A DNA stretch of 64,000 nucleotides, from positions 620,001-684,000 of the forward strand of contig CAWCBA010000010.1 in the NCBI GenBank assembly GCA_963793675.1, read 5' to 3'. The notes under the pieces were generated by a model. It was not told where the DNA came from. It was given only the letters and a program-made list of their open reading frames with translations, and did not search any database. Numbering within the stretch: position 1 is the stretch's first letter; the number at the start of each line of letters is the position of its first letter. Positions 62,964 through 64,000 of the stretch are shown here, in pieces. The translations under genes and the position numbers were made by a program. This DNA comes from RPQJ01 sp963793675 (lineage in GTDB: Bacteria > Pseudomonadota > Gammaproteobacteria > Steroidobacterales > Steroidobacteraceae).

Positions 62964-64000
62964 TCATGCCCACAAGACGGACGCTTGCCCCGCGAACCAG
63001 TCCTCGACGTACGGCTCCACCGCGGCCTCGATGCGTCTGCGCTTGATCTTCATCGTCGGTGTCAGCAGGCCGTTCTCGATCGTCCACGGCTCACGCGCCA
63101 CCACCAGCAGGCGCAGCCGCTCGTGCGAGGCGAGGCTGGCGTTGACGTCGTCCAGCAGCCTGGCGAGTTCGGCCTCGACGCTGGAGCGCACCTCCGGTTC
63201 GACCGTGCGCGGGCGCAGGAACTCGTCCAGCACCACCACCGCGTAGGCGGCCGGTTGGCCGACGCCGGACACGATCGACAACTCGACCATCGGGTGCGCG
63301 TTGATCCGGTTCTCGATCGGCGCCGGCGCCACGTACTTGCCCTTGGCTGTCTTGAAGAGCTCCTTCTTGCGACCGGTCAACTTCAGCCGGCCTGCGGCGT
63401 CGTACTCGCCCAGGTCGCCGGTATGAAAGAAGCCGTCGGCCGTGAAGGCCTCGGCGTCGAGGTCGGGCTGCTTGTAGTAACCCATCATGGTGCCGGGCGA
63501 CTTGACCAGGATCTCGCCGTCCTCGGCCACGCGCACCTGCACCGCTTCGTTGGGATGGCCAACGTAGCCCGGCAGGTCTTCGCCGGGGCGCGTGCCGTGC
63601 GAGTAACCGAAGTCCTCGGTCATCGCATAACCTTCCAGCAGGTTCAGGCCCAGCTTGCGATACCAGGCCAGCAGTTCCGCCGGCAGGGGCGCCGAACCGC
63701 TGCCGGCTGCCACCACGTGCTCGAGCCCGAGGCCGGTGAGAACCTTCTTGCCCACCGCTGCCGCCGTCGCCGGGTTGTCCAGCATGGCGTCGAGCTGGGC
63801 GGCCGGCATCTGCGAGAGCACCGCCTGCTGGAACTTGGCCCACAGCCGCGGCACTGAAATGAAGAGGGTCGGCCTGGCGCGGCGCATGTCGTCCATGAAG
63901 GTCGCCAGCGACTCGTTGAAGAATACCTGCGGCGTGCCGCGCACGAACGCGAAGCACTCGACCCAGGCGCGTTCGTAGCAATGCGCCAGCGGCAGGTAGG
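62964..64000 (-). CDS. Long-chain acyl-CoA synthetase (AMP-forming), 5' end outside window
   Basis: The C-terminal 345 residues of an adenylate-forming enzyme. Visible are SVPRLWAKFQQAVLSQ, AGSGSAPLPAELLAWY, LLEGYAMTEDFGYSHG (A5-type motif), FFHTGDLGEYDAAGRLKLTG (A7/A8) and KKELFKTAKGKYVAPAPIE, then TPTMKIKRRRIE with the catalytic A10 lysine. The pattern matches FAA1/FadD-like fatty acid activation. The frame is open to the right edge, so the N-terminus is outside the window. Confidence 0.93.
   Translation of the reverse strand, partial: YLPLAHCYERAWVECFAFVRGTPQVFFNESLATFMDDMRRARPTLFISVPRLWAKFQQAVLSQMPAAQLDAMLDNPATAAAVGKKVLTGLGLEHVVAAGSGSAPLPAELLAWYRKLGLNLLEGYAMTEDFGYSHGTRPGEDLPGYVGHPNEAVQVRVAEDGEILVKSPGTMMGYYKQPDLDAEAFTADGFFHTGDLGEYDAAGRLKLTGRKKELFKTAKGKYVAPAPIENRINAHPMVELSIVSGVGQPAAYAVVVLDEFLRPRTVEPEVRSSVEAELARLLDDVNASLASHERLRLLVVAREPWTIENGLLTPTMKIKRRRIEAAVEPYVEDWFAGQASVLWA

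Noticed and set aside
1..64000. CRISPR arrays, insertion sequences, prophage or rRNA genes
   Set aside because: No regularly spaced repeats, transposase, integrase, capsid or rRNA sequence was seen; the repeats present are short palindromes or a heptamer array.

Overview
The window is about 66% G+C and reads as chromosomal DNA of a gammaproteobacterium. The best evidence is the block infA, aat, a FemAB-like gene, trxB, ftsK, lolA, rarA, serS, tRNA-Ser, with clpS-clpA beside it, an order widespread in Gammaproteobacteria. A partial type II secretion operon, an UrcA-family protein, CadC-like and GntR regulators and many small secreted hydrolases would fit a free-living Steroidobacterales/Xanthomonadales-type organism; that finer placement is inference only. 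No phage, insertion sequence, CRISPR array or rRNA is visible.

Layout. 1-5 kb: class II aldolase (cut by the window edge), a telomere-like hairpin repeat, threonine catabolism (kbl-tdh), hslR, a small orphan gene and the queuosine-precursor transporter. 5-11 kb: REP-like hairpins, then gspC-D-E-F on the minus strand. 11-24.6 kb: the conserved core block, interrupted by a 0.7-kb convergent gap that holds two large palindromes. 24.6-26.8 kb: a compositionally different gene for a coiled-coil/FHA protein lying between tRNA-Ser and a degenerate tRNA-Ser copy, an island candidate. 26.8-54 kb: accessory metabolism and export: rhodaneses, cupins, M20 and M28 peptidases, nitronate monooxygenase, a GMC oxidoreductase with its Tat-exported small subunit, RidA-like protein, HSL-type esterase, serine hydrolase, MscS channel, a CadC-like regulator facing a cupin-tautomerase pair, a TTC38-like protein, two beta-propeller lipoproteins, an amidohydrolase, a two-gene DUF2283 module, a Rieske-flavodoxin fusion, a tandem cupin, a zinc-sensing diguanylate cyclase and a SagB-type nitroreductase. 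54-64 kb: class I aldolase, tyrosine phenol-lyase, dodecin, small orphan genes, a GntR regulator, a DUF6394-potassium channel pair, a decayed YtcJ-type amidohydrolase and the end of an acyl-CoA synthetase gene.

The main caution is sequence quality. At least a dozen otherwise well-conserved genes, including lolA, gspD, aat and rarA, carry single-base frameshifts, mostly one extra base. A read or assembly error is more likely than mass gene decay, so I annotate them as full-length CDSs with the break positions stated. Genes with real-looking losses (the YtcJ amidohydrolase, a DUF1330 fragment, a GGDEF fragment, the second tRNA-Ser) are marked as pseudogenes.

The most unusual items are the heptamer (TTAGGGG) inverted repeat downstream of tdh, the paired palindromes between clpA and infA, the FHA gene bracketed by tRNA-Ser sequences, the Rieske-flavodoxin fusion, and the neighbouring seven-repeat RCC1 and BNR propeller lipoproteins.
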